Assembly: GCA_947247005.1 (NCBI GenBank)
Contig: OX365945.1
Coordinates: 36,386,551 to 36,450,550 of the forward strand
From: Spisula solida
Taxonomy: Eukaryota; Mollusca; Bivalvia; Venerida; Mactridae
DNA length: 64,000 nt
Direction: 5' to 3'
Shown piece by piece: positions 22,851 through 34,589 of the stretch; positions within the stretch are counted from its first letter, which is position 1; every line of letters begins with the position of its first letter. A model generated the notes under the pieces. That model saw nothing but the letters and a program-made list of their open reading frames with translations, made no database searches and had not been told where the DNA came from. The translations under genes were made by a program, and so were the position numbers.

Positions 22851-24984
22851 TTTAAAATCATGGAACTGTTTTATCGTGAAATTACTACTTTCATCCGAGA
22901 AATTCATTAATACATTGTACATGTATATGAATTGGCTGGAACACACATAAAGGACATGTTACATTGGCTTAATAACTGCAAACAGAATAATTATTTGAAC
23001 CGTAATGGTTTACACTTCGCGAACAGCATCTTACTTAATATTTGAAATGTACACAAAGTTTCCTTTTTACAACATACATGCATTTGATGTTATTCAAACA
23101 CTTTTGGCATACAATATATACTTATATACAGCATATAGGCTACGGCGAATTCTCAACATGTCATATTTTGGCCGAGGATAGCGGGTTTATTAAATAGAGT
23201 TTTATGGAATATTTAATATTTGCATGACGAGCAGCGTAAGCTGTCTTTTATGCGCTACGAGAAAATGAAAAACAACATCATTTAGAAGGTTTAGTTGCAA
23301 AAAAACGCCACTTACCGAGCTTGTTGACATCTATGTTGCACCGGTAAACCCTAAAAAGTCACGTGATTCGTCACCCTGAATATTGTCATTGGTATTTTAT
23401 GACATTGCATTGGCCACACGACTTATCGTCGCCGATTTCTGTATCACACTCATTTTCAAACAACAATTTCGAAGCAAAAAGGTCTAAAACGGAATTTTGA
23501 CGTTTAGACAATTTTTGGAAATAATGAATGTAGTGTTATATCTTTGTATATTCATAATCCACCCTTTAGAAAATTATAATATTACAAACGCATGAATGAA
23601 ACGTCATCGTTTGCAACGTGCAATGTAGGGAAATATGAAACATTGGGTCGCATGACGTCGAGTGACGGTTCCATAGAAAACCGCATTCGTTCTGTCTTTG
23701 GTCAATATCGATGATCAGCGGTGAATCACTTTTAGATAAATTTAACTTCATGTTTAGAAAGTTTCAACGACTTACAAGTACAAGTAAAGAAACTACAGTA
23801 CTTTTCCGCGTGTTTGTTGATCACCCTTCGTATATATGCACGGATTATGATAAATTACTAATACTAAGTGGGTGGCATAAGACATGAATTTCAAATATCT
23901 ATCATATCCATTTATTTTAAATTATCTTAATTCTTAAATATTTGAAACTACCAGGACCTGTTCTATATAAACTCCCTGGAACTACGAGTATACTAAAAAA
24001 CATACCATGTTTATTCAGATAATTTATAAACAAACATAATAATGCAAGTATGATTGTCTGATTAATCATCCATCAACTACTGTATAACCGATACTCTCAT
24101 TAGTTTGTATAATTGATAGTTAAAAAGCGTATCGATAATCCAATTAATTTGTATAGTGATTTGTTAAACAACATCCTAAACACCATTAAGGTGTTCATAC
24201 CGATATATTTTAGTCAAGCCAAGTCAATGGTTATCACTGTTTATGGTTAGAAGGGGAAATCGGCGTGAATTTTTTCTTGATATTACTACAGTTATTTTGA
24301 TTCGTATGAATTTGGCACATATTAGATAAGTGTGCATATCGCACCTATAGAACTTTATTCGTGGTACAGATTTATGGATCTACATACATGTATAAGTAAC
24401 GCTGTTGCATTGTGAACTCTATATAAAACCAAGTTGCTGGTAGATCTATATTGAGAACTAAGTAACTAGTGATAATTAAATGGCTATGTCCTGTATATAA
24501 TGGAGGTTACAGTTTATACACAAAGAGTTTTCAGCTTGCTCTTGACTTTGATTGTGTGAAAATGACCTCCAACGTATGTGATTAACACCAGCGTGTTTGC
24601 CAAAATGCTCGTACGCCCGGAATATTATGTTGTTGTCATACTTTATTGTGTGACAGGGCCCTTCAGCAAATTGTTGACGAATGGTTAATAGTATATACAA
24701 TATATTTTTTTGCGGTTTGTGAATTTCAGTGTTATGGGGCAAAGTGAGAAATAATGTCTGAACCGTGGGTTGCACCGTTGGATACAGGGGGCCCGTGTCC
24801 CCAGTTTGTCTCGAAGTGATAATTTTATACATCCCTTAAATGTTAAAATCCTTCAAATATTTCCAATATACATATGTATATGTGGCTATGGATCGATATT
24901 TTGTGATAAAAGTCTCTGTAAATTACATTGCGGAAGCGAGTGCAATAAAATGTGCCCCCCCCTGTTGTGTACTTCAAGGCCCTG
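22851..24984. other. Intergenic, one possible first exon only
   Basis: No supported gene. 23316-23330 on the minus strand is a start codon plus strong donor (separate entry). A weak E-box/CACGTGA cluster lies just upstream of it at about 23360. Confidence 0.4.
23316..23330 (-). CDS. Candidate five-codon first exon (possible alternative FRMD8 start)
   Basis: ATGTCAACAAGCTCG is followed at once by the consensus donor GTAAGTGG. It encodes MSTSS and ends in phase 0, the same length and phase as the proposed FRMD8 exon 1 at 16513, so it could splice to the exon at 11810. Nearby CACGTGAC and a slightly CpG-richer stretch support a promoter. No downstream exon of a separate gene was found. Speculative. 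Confidence 0.2.
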
Positions 24985-25428
24985 GCCCCGTGTTCACAAA
25001 GAATTGGTTATCAGGATCAAGCTCAAGCTTCATTCTATTTTTGGTATTTCTTTCAAATAATATGTACAGTTATGAAATTATATCTTCCTTAGCAGTTACA
25101 GAATATCAAAACAGTTTCTAGATAACAGATTACGACCCTTAAAAACTTTTACTTACCTATTAAAAGATACTAATTGTACTTGAGACCGAAACTGATCTGA
25201 GACATTCAGGTTCAAGCTCGAAAATTGAGCTTCAATTGATTAAGCTCAATATTTCTATAGCCATGCATTGAAACTTATTTATTTATATTTAAATTTGAAG
25301 GAGATACCAATATTGTTTCCTCTGTTTAAAAGAAATAAATTTTCTATTAACATATTTTCTGTATTTGAAATAAAATAAAATTGAGCTTGAGTCTGATCCT
25401 GATAACCAATTCTTTGTGAACACGGGGC
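24985..25428. mobile_element. 444-bp MITE with long TIRs, TSD CTG
   Basis: GCCCCGTGTTCACAAAGAAT at the left and its exact complement at the right, continuing through GGTTATCAGGATCAAGCTCAAG with few mismatches. CTG flanks both sides. Non-coding interior. The 3-bp duplication suggests a PIF/Harbinger-type or other 3-bp-TSD family (inference). Confidence 0.85.
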
Positions 25429-28080
25429 CTGATTACACTTTGTATACGTAGATCAGTCAGACGCTTTCACTCATGTTTTAAAGCGTCTGGAAATATTTGA
25501 CCAGTGGAGACAGGTGTCGTGTAGACTAATATATTTAAAAAATCAACTGTCTACTAAAACATGGAACAGGAAACAGAACTTAGGTTTCGAAATATTTTTA
25601 ACTTTAATTTCTCGTCTGATTTTAAAAGCATAAAAGCTGGAAGAACGATTTTAATCCAAAATTACAAGAAATCTTCACATGGGGTACATTAAATAAAAAT
25701 GTTCATGTGTCTAGCAGTGCATTTTTAATATTATTTTTTGAAACGTTAGGGTGCAGCATATCGCACGATATTGATTAAAAATTGAAAAAAAATCGATTTG
25801 AGCCTGTGGACACTTTTAGATAATTATAATAACTACGTTTACTTCATTACTATTACTATTTATTCTGACTATATAGCAATACAATTCTGACAAGTCAAAT
25901 AGTTTCCTGCGGCTGATAACTTAGTCGTATTGATTAGGATGTGTTTTTTGCAGTTTGGGTGCAATTCGAATTTATTCCGGTGTAAGGTTAAATTTATGTT
26001 TCTGTCAAAATAATTCCAATACATGTAATATCGGACAATACCGATCAATCTAACAACAAATTCCATGATGAGATATAAATCGTATTCAGTTTAAACAAAC
26101 AAATATCCTCCAATTATTTGGTTGTGTTAAATGTATGTGCCGAACGAATGAACAAATTCAAAATAATTAGAAAATATTTATCATGTATCAATACCATGCT
26201 TCTGTTAATCTAGCGATGTGTTCTCTACAGGATGTAGTCCATTGCCCACTATATTTATTATTGACCGGGATGATTATGCAGCTGCAGACACCTGCTGTTT
26301 AGATTCGTGGTCTCGCGTTCACAGTGAAATTTCGGAATAGTTCTGCTTTACTTGGTAAATAAACTATTGTAATGCGATAAAGACCGATGTTATCCGCATG
26401 GAATAATGTTCACGACATTCTTACAAAATGCTTCTTTTTTGGATATTTTTCTTTTGAAATCGTAAACCATCAGGAACATGTCACGTGCCCCTCCATGGTC
26501 ATTTTACTTTTGGCAATCCAATATAAGTAAAAGATGAGTGCAGGAAATTCGCACAATTCACCATTTAAAAATTCGTCATCAATGTGCCCATTTGTTTTAG
26601 TAATTTCATAATCGGACTATGTTGTCTGATTATGTAGCGAACAATTTTACATCTGATTTTAAAATTTAAGGGAAAGAAAGAAATTCTTTTTGAATATCTG
26701 TTTAATTCATGGCATTTTCAATGATTGAACAGTACAATTTTAAAACCGGTGTAGTCATGATTTTAAATGCTGAAAGTGCATGGAATTGCATGATTTTAAT
26801 CTGAAAATTGAACACATCTTTGCCTGGAAGACCCCCTCCTGCATCCAACCAGGTTAAAATCCCAAACAATATTTGTGCTCCCCCTCTCTAAAATTTGTTA
26901 GGTAATGTGTGAACTGATCGATTTAATAATAGCGACACGATAGAGCTTAAATTACACTTCGAAATGTTCTTGTTGATATATTTATTACTGAATATGTAAC
27001 AACTGGGACGAATATGTATTAGATGGTCCTTGGTAACAATGAAATTTTAATATAATGATAATTTTAGTTTTTAGAACATAAAAGCTGCAAAAACGATTTT
27101 AATGCAAAATGGACAAAAATCTTCGCAAGGGGGGGGGGGCACATTTTTAAAGTTCATGTGTCTAGCGTTGAATAATTTTTTTATTTTTTAAAAGTTATAG
27201 AGCGGAAATTTCATGATTTTTTATTGAAATGTTACAAAAAATCGATCTGAACCTGTGGAAACTTTCAGTTATATATCTTATATGGTTTATTTCATGGGTT
27301 ATGCATTTTGATGTGTAGCAGTAGACCTACACTTTCAATAATTTAACGTCTAAATCAAAAAATTAAAGTTCATATTTGAAAAAATCTTCAATGGGGTACA
27401 GTTAACATTTGTTTAAATAATTGCATAAAAAATTTCCGATGTCTGATTATGTAGCGTGAATTTTAATAATTTGACGCCTGGTTTGTAAATTTTAGGGAAT
27501 TGAAAGAAATTGTTTTTAAATAGTTGTTAAACTCAGCATATTTTCTGGGGGTATAGCAGTACAATTGTAGTACCTTTACTTCTGATTTTAAAAGTTTAAA
27601 GTGCAGGAAATTGCATGATTTTAAGTCGAAAAGTGAAAAAATCTTCGCCGGGAGGGGACGCTCCCGCATCCGCCCCACCATATCATCCCAATAGCTAGCT
27701 GTGCCCCCACTAAAATTTTTCTGGACCCGGGCCTGCCTATTACAGAGGACAATGACTCCAAAAATATGCAACAATACCTTCTATACCTTCTTGAATGATG
27801 GGGATCTTCTAATAAGGTTTTGTCTTCCCCCTCAATTTCTTCGTTAAAATTGTCGACGGTTTTGTTTGTCAATGTTATGGTTCTTTGTCACGGCACTTCT
27901 ATGCACATGCCTACCTTTGGAGCTGTAACTCTCTTTTATTTATAGTCTCGGACAACTTTGTAGTTCGTCAGAAGGGAAGTAACTGTAGCAAGCATATTGT
28001 TTTGTTCGCTTCTTTGGGCTTCGTGTGACCTTTTTGCTAATTAACGTTGCGGTTCTATTTAAACGTTGGGTTGATTTATC
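25429..28080. other. Intergenic with degenerate dispersed repeats
   Basis: Blocks recur in the same orientation: AAAAGCT-AAGAACGATTTTAAT... at about 25625 and 27075; AAATCGATTTGAGCCTGTGG at about 25790 and 27240; ATTGCATGATTTTAA at about 26785 and 27612. They look like fragments of one old element present twice or more. 26261-26520 is a further dispersed repeat. No gene supported. Confidence 0.45.
26261..26520 (+). repeat. 260-bp dispersed repeat, copy 1
   Basis: Reverse complement of 60574-60838. Shared blocks include CACGTGCCCCTCCATGG, GATGTTATCCGCATGGAATAA and ACCTGCTGTTTAGAT. About 80% alike by eye. Non-coding. Confidence 0.75.
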
Positions 28081-28095
28081 TAAGGGAGTTAACTA

Positions 28096-28136
28096 ATGGT
28101 TGACGAATTCCCGAAGCGTACCAACGAGAATTTGAG
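28096..28136 (+). CDS. Candidate first coding exon, gene unknown
   Basis: ATG in the context AACTAATGG opens MVDEFPKRTNENL plus two bases, followed by the strong donor GTAAGAATT. Upstream 150 bases are less AT-rich and include TATTTAAACG. No continuing exon could be identified, so it may be non-functional or the start of an unrecognised gene. Confidence 0.2.
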
Positions 28137-28389
28137 GTAAGAATTATGATAATTATGTGAAATCCACTGTAGTAAAAATAATGTTTCCTGTATATATGGA
28201 TCTCCAGTCCAATTTATTTACCAGAACTTGCACAACCCAAGCCAAGGACCAAGCATCTATAATGTTTTACTACAACTAGTACAAGTTCGTGCCTTCCAGG
28301 CATGTGGAATTCAACACACCAATCACGGCCAGTGATAGAAGAACCAGAGGTAGAAAGTTAGAAAACGCAACTACCAAGACCCGGCGTAG

Positions 28390-29312
28390 TCCCAACCATA
28401 GGCAGTCAGCACGTACCCAAATACTACCCCGGTCAAATCGGATTTTACCACTGTTTACTATGTTATGACAAGGTGAATCACGAAGAATGGAGTGCCTGTC
28501 ACATAACTTGTCGTATTCTTTTATTTATTCACTCAAATGCTATCTTACAGGTATCATCGTGTAGCCAAGATATTTTACTTTCCAGATATATAAACAGTTT
28601 AGTCCTTAAATACACACCCTGAACACAATATAAGTCAAATCGCGAATTTTTTTTGGTCATCAATTAAGAAGTTCAGTATATACACCGGACACAAACGGAA
28701 ATGGCCGAGCTTACACGATTGAACAACTATGAATGACGTGACACACACTCTAGCCAATTAAACGATCGCTTCGAAATCTGTTGAGGTCGAAAGGTTATCG
28801 GAATACTAAATAAAATTGGAAATTGACGGTGGCGAAGTTCGTACATTTTTTTTTAATTATCGATCTAGTGAAATATTGCGATGTTTAATTGGCATGTGAG
28901 GTAAATTATTTAGTTACACTAACTGAAAGGATGACTAGCTAGGCCCGTTTGTGAAGCATACATTCTGTTTCAAGGCAAAATTCACGTTTACAAGCGTGAA
29001 AATCTGGGTTTTGCTGAACGTCTTAGTTAGCGACCTAATTAAGGAATTGTATTCTTGATTCTGACGTTCGGTGTGTAAACGGGTGTGTATCTAAGGACTA
29101 AAGTGTTGATATATCCTGAAAGTAAAATATAGTAGCTACACGTTGATACCCGTAATATACCATTTCAATGAATAATAAACCTACACGGCTACAAATGTGA
29201 CAGGCACTTTTATAATCGGAAATATTGAAAGTAACCTTTCTTATATAGGTAAACAATGAGAAGGTTGATATGACTTGTGAAGTAGTAGGGTACGTGCAGG
29301 CTGCCTATGGTC
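28390..29312. mobile_element. About 920-bp fold-back element
   Basis: Left arm blocks CCATAGGCAG-CAGCACGTACCC, GTGCCTGTCACAT and TTTAGTCCTTAAATACACACCC recur in inverted order in 29080-29312. Arms are about 230 bp and diverged, with a spacer of about 450 bp. No transposase frame. Boundaries approximate. Confidence 0.65.
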
Positions 29313-29373
29313 CCAACAGAGACCAAACGTATCATTTCATTACATTACGTTAGGTCTCACCGGGTCGCAAGTA

Positions 29374-29928
29374 CATTCACCTTATCGACATTACAACTTA
29401 AAACCCGTTTTCCAGGATTACGGAATTAATTGAGCGACAATGTGCGAGATATTCCGAATGTACGTCAGGGGGGGGGGAAACGGATATAGCGTATAGAGCA
29501 ACTAGGTACAAAAATCGCGATTATTTAAGCCAAATGATAAGAATTTGTAAAAAGTCTTACTAGAAAACAATGACAACACAATTTTACGACCTCGCTGATA
29601 ATATTTTCGCCTAAATGATATGTTTAACTTGAAAAATGCGTATTTTTTATCGACATCGGTATCGAGCCACGGAAGCGGCCGTGTATAATAAAATGCAATA
29701 TTTCAAATATAAAGCATTTTTTAGGATAATTCTTGCTAAAGTTTAAAAACAAAGATGTTTAATGATAATATGTAATAATTATTTTAAATGTTTTCATGTT
29801 TAAACGTTGAAAAAAGAATAATTATACACACTCCCGCTATACCGCTTATTGCTCGCTAACCCCCTGACCGTGAAATTTCGGTTCCGGAAAAACGGGTTTT
29901 ATTGAGTAATGTCGATATCGAGAATGTA
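29374..29928 (+). mobile_element. CATTC-TIR MITE, copy 1
   Basis: TIRs CATTC...ATCGACATTAC / GTAATGTCGATATCGAGAATG with an inner AAAACCCGTTTTCC / GGAAAAACGGGTTTT pair. Inner landmarks are GACAACACAATTTTACGACCTCGC and CTCCCGCTATACCGC. The copy at 30633 is its inverted twin. TA flanks are readable but the duplication length is uncertain. Confidence 0.85.
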
Positions 29929-30262
29929 TCCCCGTGGTATTGGAAATGGCACACTTAACAGTTTACGTCGTTATTTTGTTATAAATATAAAACGTTCATA
30001 ATTAAAGTGATTGAGCAATGATAGGGCAATTCAATGGGAACATGTTGACACTAAATATCAATACTCAATTCCATCAATGCATGTTGTATGACCATCACAA
30101 TGAAAGACACGCTCAGCTTATTATGTCAAGTCCGCGTGATATGAAATGGCGCACCTATCCTGTAGGTCCCTAGTGGTAAAAAAATAAAAGGATTCATGAT
30201 GTAGTTGTTTCCAATTTTATTTTATGGCTATATAGTCCACTTTTATATAATAGTTAGCTTAC

Positions 30263-30454
30263 TTTGTATACTTCTTCTTAGATAATAAATCAATAATTAG
30301 TATCGAGACAGAATTGCACTGGTTACTAATTGCCATTATACTTTTTGAGTCACCAAGACAACTTGAAGATGTCCAAACAAGTGTTAAATCATCTATTACT
30401 GTCATGTAAGAATCATTCATGGCATCTGCATAGTCTGATCTGTCACCAACTTGA
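30263..30454 (-). CDS. Possible orphan internal exon, unknown protein
   Basis: Minus-strand open segment with an AG before 30454 (CATTCCCAAG) and a donor GTAAGC at 30262. It reads QVGDRSDYADAMNDSYMTVI, then DDLTLVWTSSSCLGDSKSIM, then AISNQCNSVSILIIDL. The composition looks like real protein (mixed charge, amphipathic ending), but I do not recognise a family and no partner exon was found. It lies exactly between two inverted MITE copies, so it could be captured coding sequence or chance. Confidence 0.3.
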
Positions 30455-30632
30455 CTTGGGAATGCCGAAAATATCAATGACAGTTAATATTAACAAAATT
30501 TTCAAAACATATTATTTTAGATTTTGACTAGTTTTTTCAGTTTTTCTTAATAAGAAAGTTACATCCTTCTGGACACCATTTCCTGTGTTTGACAGTGTGT
30601 AGGACATTTTAATCATGTGACATTCTCGATAT

Positions 30633-31170
30633 CGACATTACTCAATAAAACCCGTTTTTCCGGAACCGAAATTTCACGGTCAGGGGGTTAGCGAGCAATA
30701 AGCGGTATAGCGGGAGTGTATATAATTATTCTTTTTTCAACGTTTAAACATGAAAAACATATAAACAAATTGTTACACATTATCATTAAACATCTTTGTT
30801 TTTAAACTTTAGCAAGAATTATCCTAAAAAATGCTTTATATTTAAAATATTGCATTTTATTCTACACTGCCGCTTCCGTAGCTCGATACCGATGGCGAAA
30901 AAATATACGCATTTTTCAAGTTAAACATATTATTTTGGCGAAACTATTGTGAGCGAGGTCGTAAAATTGTGTTGTCATTGTTTACTAGTAAGACTTTTTA
31001 CAAATTCTTGTCATTTGCCTTAAATAATCGCGATTATTGTACCTGGTTGCTCTATACGCTATAGGCATTTCCCCCCCTCCACACATTCGGAATATCTCGC
31101 ACATTGTCGCTCAATAAATTCCGTTATCCCGGAAAACGGATTTTAACCGGTAATGTCGATATGGTGAATG
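30633..31170 (-). mobile_element. CATTC-TIR MITE, copy 2 (inverted)
   Basis: Reverse complement of 29374-29928 with about 90% or better similarity across most of its length. Together the two copies form a 1.8-kb inverted repeat with a 700-bp spacer. Confidence 0.85.
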
Positions 31171-31994
31171 GTGTTAACATGGATGCCAGTGCTCTTTACA
31201 AAAAAAATTTGAAGTTAAAATTTCATTTTACAATTTTGTGGGATTACGATATTTGAGGACTAAAGTGACATAAGAAAATAACAACAAATATGGGTACAGC
31301 ATACCTTTCGAGTTATAAAAGCACCAAATTTTACTTTGAACATTGTTTATTTGCATTACAGACGAAATCCATACATTCTTCCAAAAATATACTGGAAATG
31401 TATGTCAGTTTGGGTCTTAAACTCAAGAAATGACCACTAATCTCAGGTGCGCCATTTCTGATAGCGCGTCACAACCCATACCACCACGATATGTAGCAGT
31501 TTGCGACACGATTCTTTGTCGCTGTTTGGTGACAGATTATGAGCCATAAAAAGCAATACAAAGTAAATGCACACCACACATGGCTTCATTAATGCCTTTT
31601 CTATCATTGAAAACGAATGATTGCAAGAACACTAACCTCATTGATACATAAATTATTCCTGTTTCATTTTACTTCCGAATTTACTGAAATGCCCTTACTT
31701 ACGCCATTTGAAGCGGTCCAACAGAGCCGATGTATTCCGAATGTTGATGTTCTGACATTTGTACGAATTTTGATTAGACGAAAAATGGCTATAACTAAAA
31801 CCCGGAATCCGGACTAAAAATAAGCCTACATTATAGTCGGTCAAGAACGACTACTCCGTACTGAATAATTATTTCGTCTAAGACGAATTTGTCAACTGTA
31901 GGTAACTTTCGTTTTTAAAACAGAAGTGAATCGCGAAAGATGTCAGACAGACATTTCATCTAATATTGGCCGTGTAAAGGTATGCTTAACGCTG
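31171..31994. other. Intergenic, nothing recognised
   Basis: No exon or repeat identified, apart from GGTGCGCCATTTCTGATA near 31446, which is the inverted counterpart of GATATGAAATGGCGCACC near 30137. Confidence 0.4.
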
Positions 31995-33544
31995 TTTTTT
32001 AGCTCACCTGTCACAAAGTGACAGAGTGAGCTTTTGTGATCACTCTTCGTCCGTCGTCCGTCGTCCGTCCGTCGTCCGTCGTCCGTCCGTCGTCCGTCCG
32101 TCAACAATTGGCTTGTGTAGACACTAGAGGTCACAATTTTAACCTAATCTTCATGAAACTTGGTCACAATGATCGTCTCAACAAAATCTAGGCCAAGTTC
32201 GATATTGGGTTATCTGGGGTTAAAAACTAGGTCACTAGGTCAAATCATAGAAAAACCTTGTGTAGTCACTAGAGGTCACAATTATGACTCAATCTTTATG
32301 AAACTTGGTCACTATGATCATCCCAACAAAATCTAAGTCAAGTATGATATTGGGTCATCCGGGGTCAAAAACTAGGTCACAAGGTCAAATCATAGAAAAA
32401 CCTTGTGTAGTCACTAGAGGTCACAATTTTGACTTAATCTTTATGAAACTTGGTCACAATGATCATCACAACAAAATCTAGGTCAAGTTCGATATCGGGT
32501 CATCCAGGGTCAAAAACTAGGTCACAAGGTCAAATCATAGAAAAACCTTGTGTAGTCACTAGAGGTCCCAATTTTGACTTAATCTTTATGAAACTTGGTC
32601 ACAATGATCATCTCAACAAAATCTAGGTCAAGTTCGATATTGGGTCACCCGGGGTCAAAAACTAGGTCACAAGGTCAAATCATAGAAAAACCGTGTGTAG
32701 TCACTAGAGGTCACAATTTTGACTTAATCTTTATGACACTTAATCACAATGATCATCACAACAAAATCTAGGTCAAGTTCGATATTGGGTCATCAAGGGT
32801 CAAAAACTAGGTCACAAGGTCAAATCATAGAAAAACCTTCTGTAGTCACTAGAGGTCACAATTTTGACTTAATCTTTATGAAACTTGGTCACAATGATCA
32901 TCACAACAAAATCTAGGTCAAGTTCGATATTGGGTCATCCAGGGTCAAAAACTAGGTCACAAGGTCAAATCATAGAAAAACCTTGTGTAGTCACTAGAGG
33001 TCACAATTTTGACTTAATCTTTATGAAACTTGGTCACAATGATCATCTCAACAAAATCTAGGTCAAGTTCGATATTGGGTCACCCGGGGTCAAAAACTAG
33101 GTCACAAGGTCAAATCATAGAAAAACCTTGTGTAGTCACTAGAGGTCACAATTTTGGTCTTAATCTTTATGAAACTCTGTCACAATGATCATTTCAACGA
33201 AATCTAGGTAGAGTTCGATATTGGGTCATCTGTGGTCAAAAACTAGGTCACAAGGGAAAATAATAGAAAAACCTTGTGTAGTCACTAGAGGTCACAGTTT
33301 TGGCCTGATCTTTACGAAACTAAGTCACAACGATCATCACAACAAAATATAGGTCAAGTTTGATATTGGGTCATCCAGATCAAAAACTAGGTCATTAGGT
33401 GAAATCATATAAAAACCTTTTGTAGTCTTTAGAGGTCACAATATTAGCCTAATCTGTATGAAACTTGGTCACAATGATCATCTCAACAAAATCTAGGTCA
33501 AGTTTGACAGGTGAGCGACCTAGGGCCCTTTGGGCCCTCTTGTT
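31995..33544 (+). mobile_element. Complete 145-bp-unit element, family A (Helentron-like, non-autonomous)
   Basis: Left end TTTTTTAGCTCACCTGTCAC with a hairpin (AGCTCAC...GTGAGCT, AAA loop), then a CGTCCGTCGTCCGTC run, then about ten units spaced exactly 145 bp (TAGTCACTAGAGGTCAC at 32118, 32263, 32408, 32553, 32698, 32843, 32988, 33133, 33279, 33423), then CAGGTGAGCGACC, a GGGCCCTTTGGGCCC hairpin and the terminus CTCTTGTT. Subterminal inverted repeats, internal tandem repeats and a 3' terminal hairpin fit the Helentron-associated elements (including mollusc 'pearl') described in the literature. That link is inference. No ORF. Confidence 0.85.
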
Positions 33545-33689
33545 GTACTTTATGATTGAAATAAGCTTTACTGCGGTCGATTCAACTGTTTAATCGGAAT
33601 AAGTCGTTCAATTTGGAAATAAAATTTTGCTAAAGACAGCTAAGTTCAAAACTATGAGACTCTATAGTACTGTGGAACGTACGTAGAGT

Positions 33690-33835
33690 CTTATGTATGG
33701 GACTAGACCCGGCGGTGAGTACTGTACACCAGAACTCATTTACCCCTACACCACCCAGGAGTGGAACAAACTACCTACCTCGGACAATACTACAAATTGG
33801 GCCCCATATAAAGTTTGTAAGAGTACCAGTCAAGG
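33690..33835 (+). pseudogene. Possible LINE C-terminal relic
   Basis: The frame reads PYTTQEWNKLPTSDNTTNW. A Tyr-x5-WN-x-LP pattern is common near the C-terminus of LINE ORF2 proteins. Only about 40 residues, no other motif. Weak. Confidence 0.3.
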
Positions 33836-34256
33836 CACAATACAAGAAAACACGGGAATACGAGAAAGTGTTCTTGAATTCAGATCATTGAGGTCACGTG
33901 ATATGATGCTAAAAATGTGTTTTTGTTGATTGCATGTTTTGCTTAAGTGGTTAAGTCATATTTTCCTCTATTTTAAATAATTCAAAAAGTTTTTTAAAAC
34001 GTTTTTAAAATCATTTTTGTGCTTAGATGCCCGAAAATAGGGAACAACAGGATATATATATAGTTTTAAACCAAGATTTTACCTGTACATAGGAAAGGGG
34101 CGACTACCTTATTTTAACCTGCTCTCTGAGGTCAACATTTAGTCGGAAGTGGCTCCTGACCTAATTACGGAAGACGAAGACGATCATCACTAAAATCTAG
34201 TCTTGACAAATTATCTGATTCATCAACATCTTCAATTAAACTTGCAGAACAAACTT

Positions 34257-34586
34257 AGGCCTAAAATAAAATATTGTTTGTTTCTCGTTCCACTACCTAC
34301 CCAGACAAAAATGGCCTTACCCAAAATATTTTACTGCCCAAATTGAAAAATTGGGGAAGAAAAATTCAGAAAATGTTATTTTTTGCATACAGGCTTGTTA
34401 CTTGCTAGTCAATTTGGTACCTAGATTAAATTTAATTTGTTGGTTTTCACCTTAGAGTTATTAGTATATTTCATTATTTGTATGTCTTATCCAAATTCAA
34501 AAAAAAAAAATTAAACCTACCTACCCATTCTAAATCTGCTTGGGTCGGGAAGGGGAAACATGAATATTTTAATTTTGGCCTTACAT
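34257..34586 (+). mobile_element. GGCC MITE, copy 2 (TSD TTA)
   Basis: GGCCTAAAATAAAATATTG at the left and ...AATTTTGGCC at the right, with TTA flanks. More diverged than the 15041 and 44627 copies and carries an A-run of about 12. Confidence 0.8.
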
Positions 34587-34589
34587 TCA

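Noticed and set aside
24476..24832. 118-codon minus-strand frame
   Set aside because: No recognisable motif, atypical composition and no splice context; probably chance.
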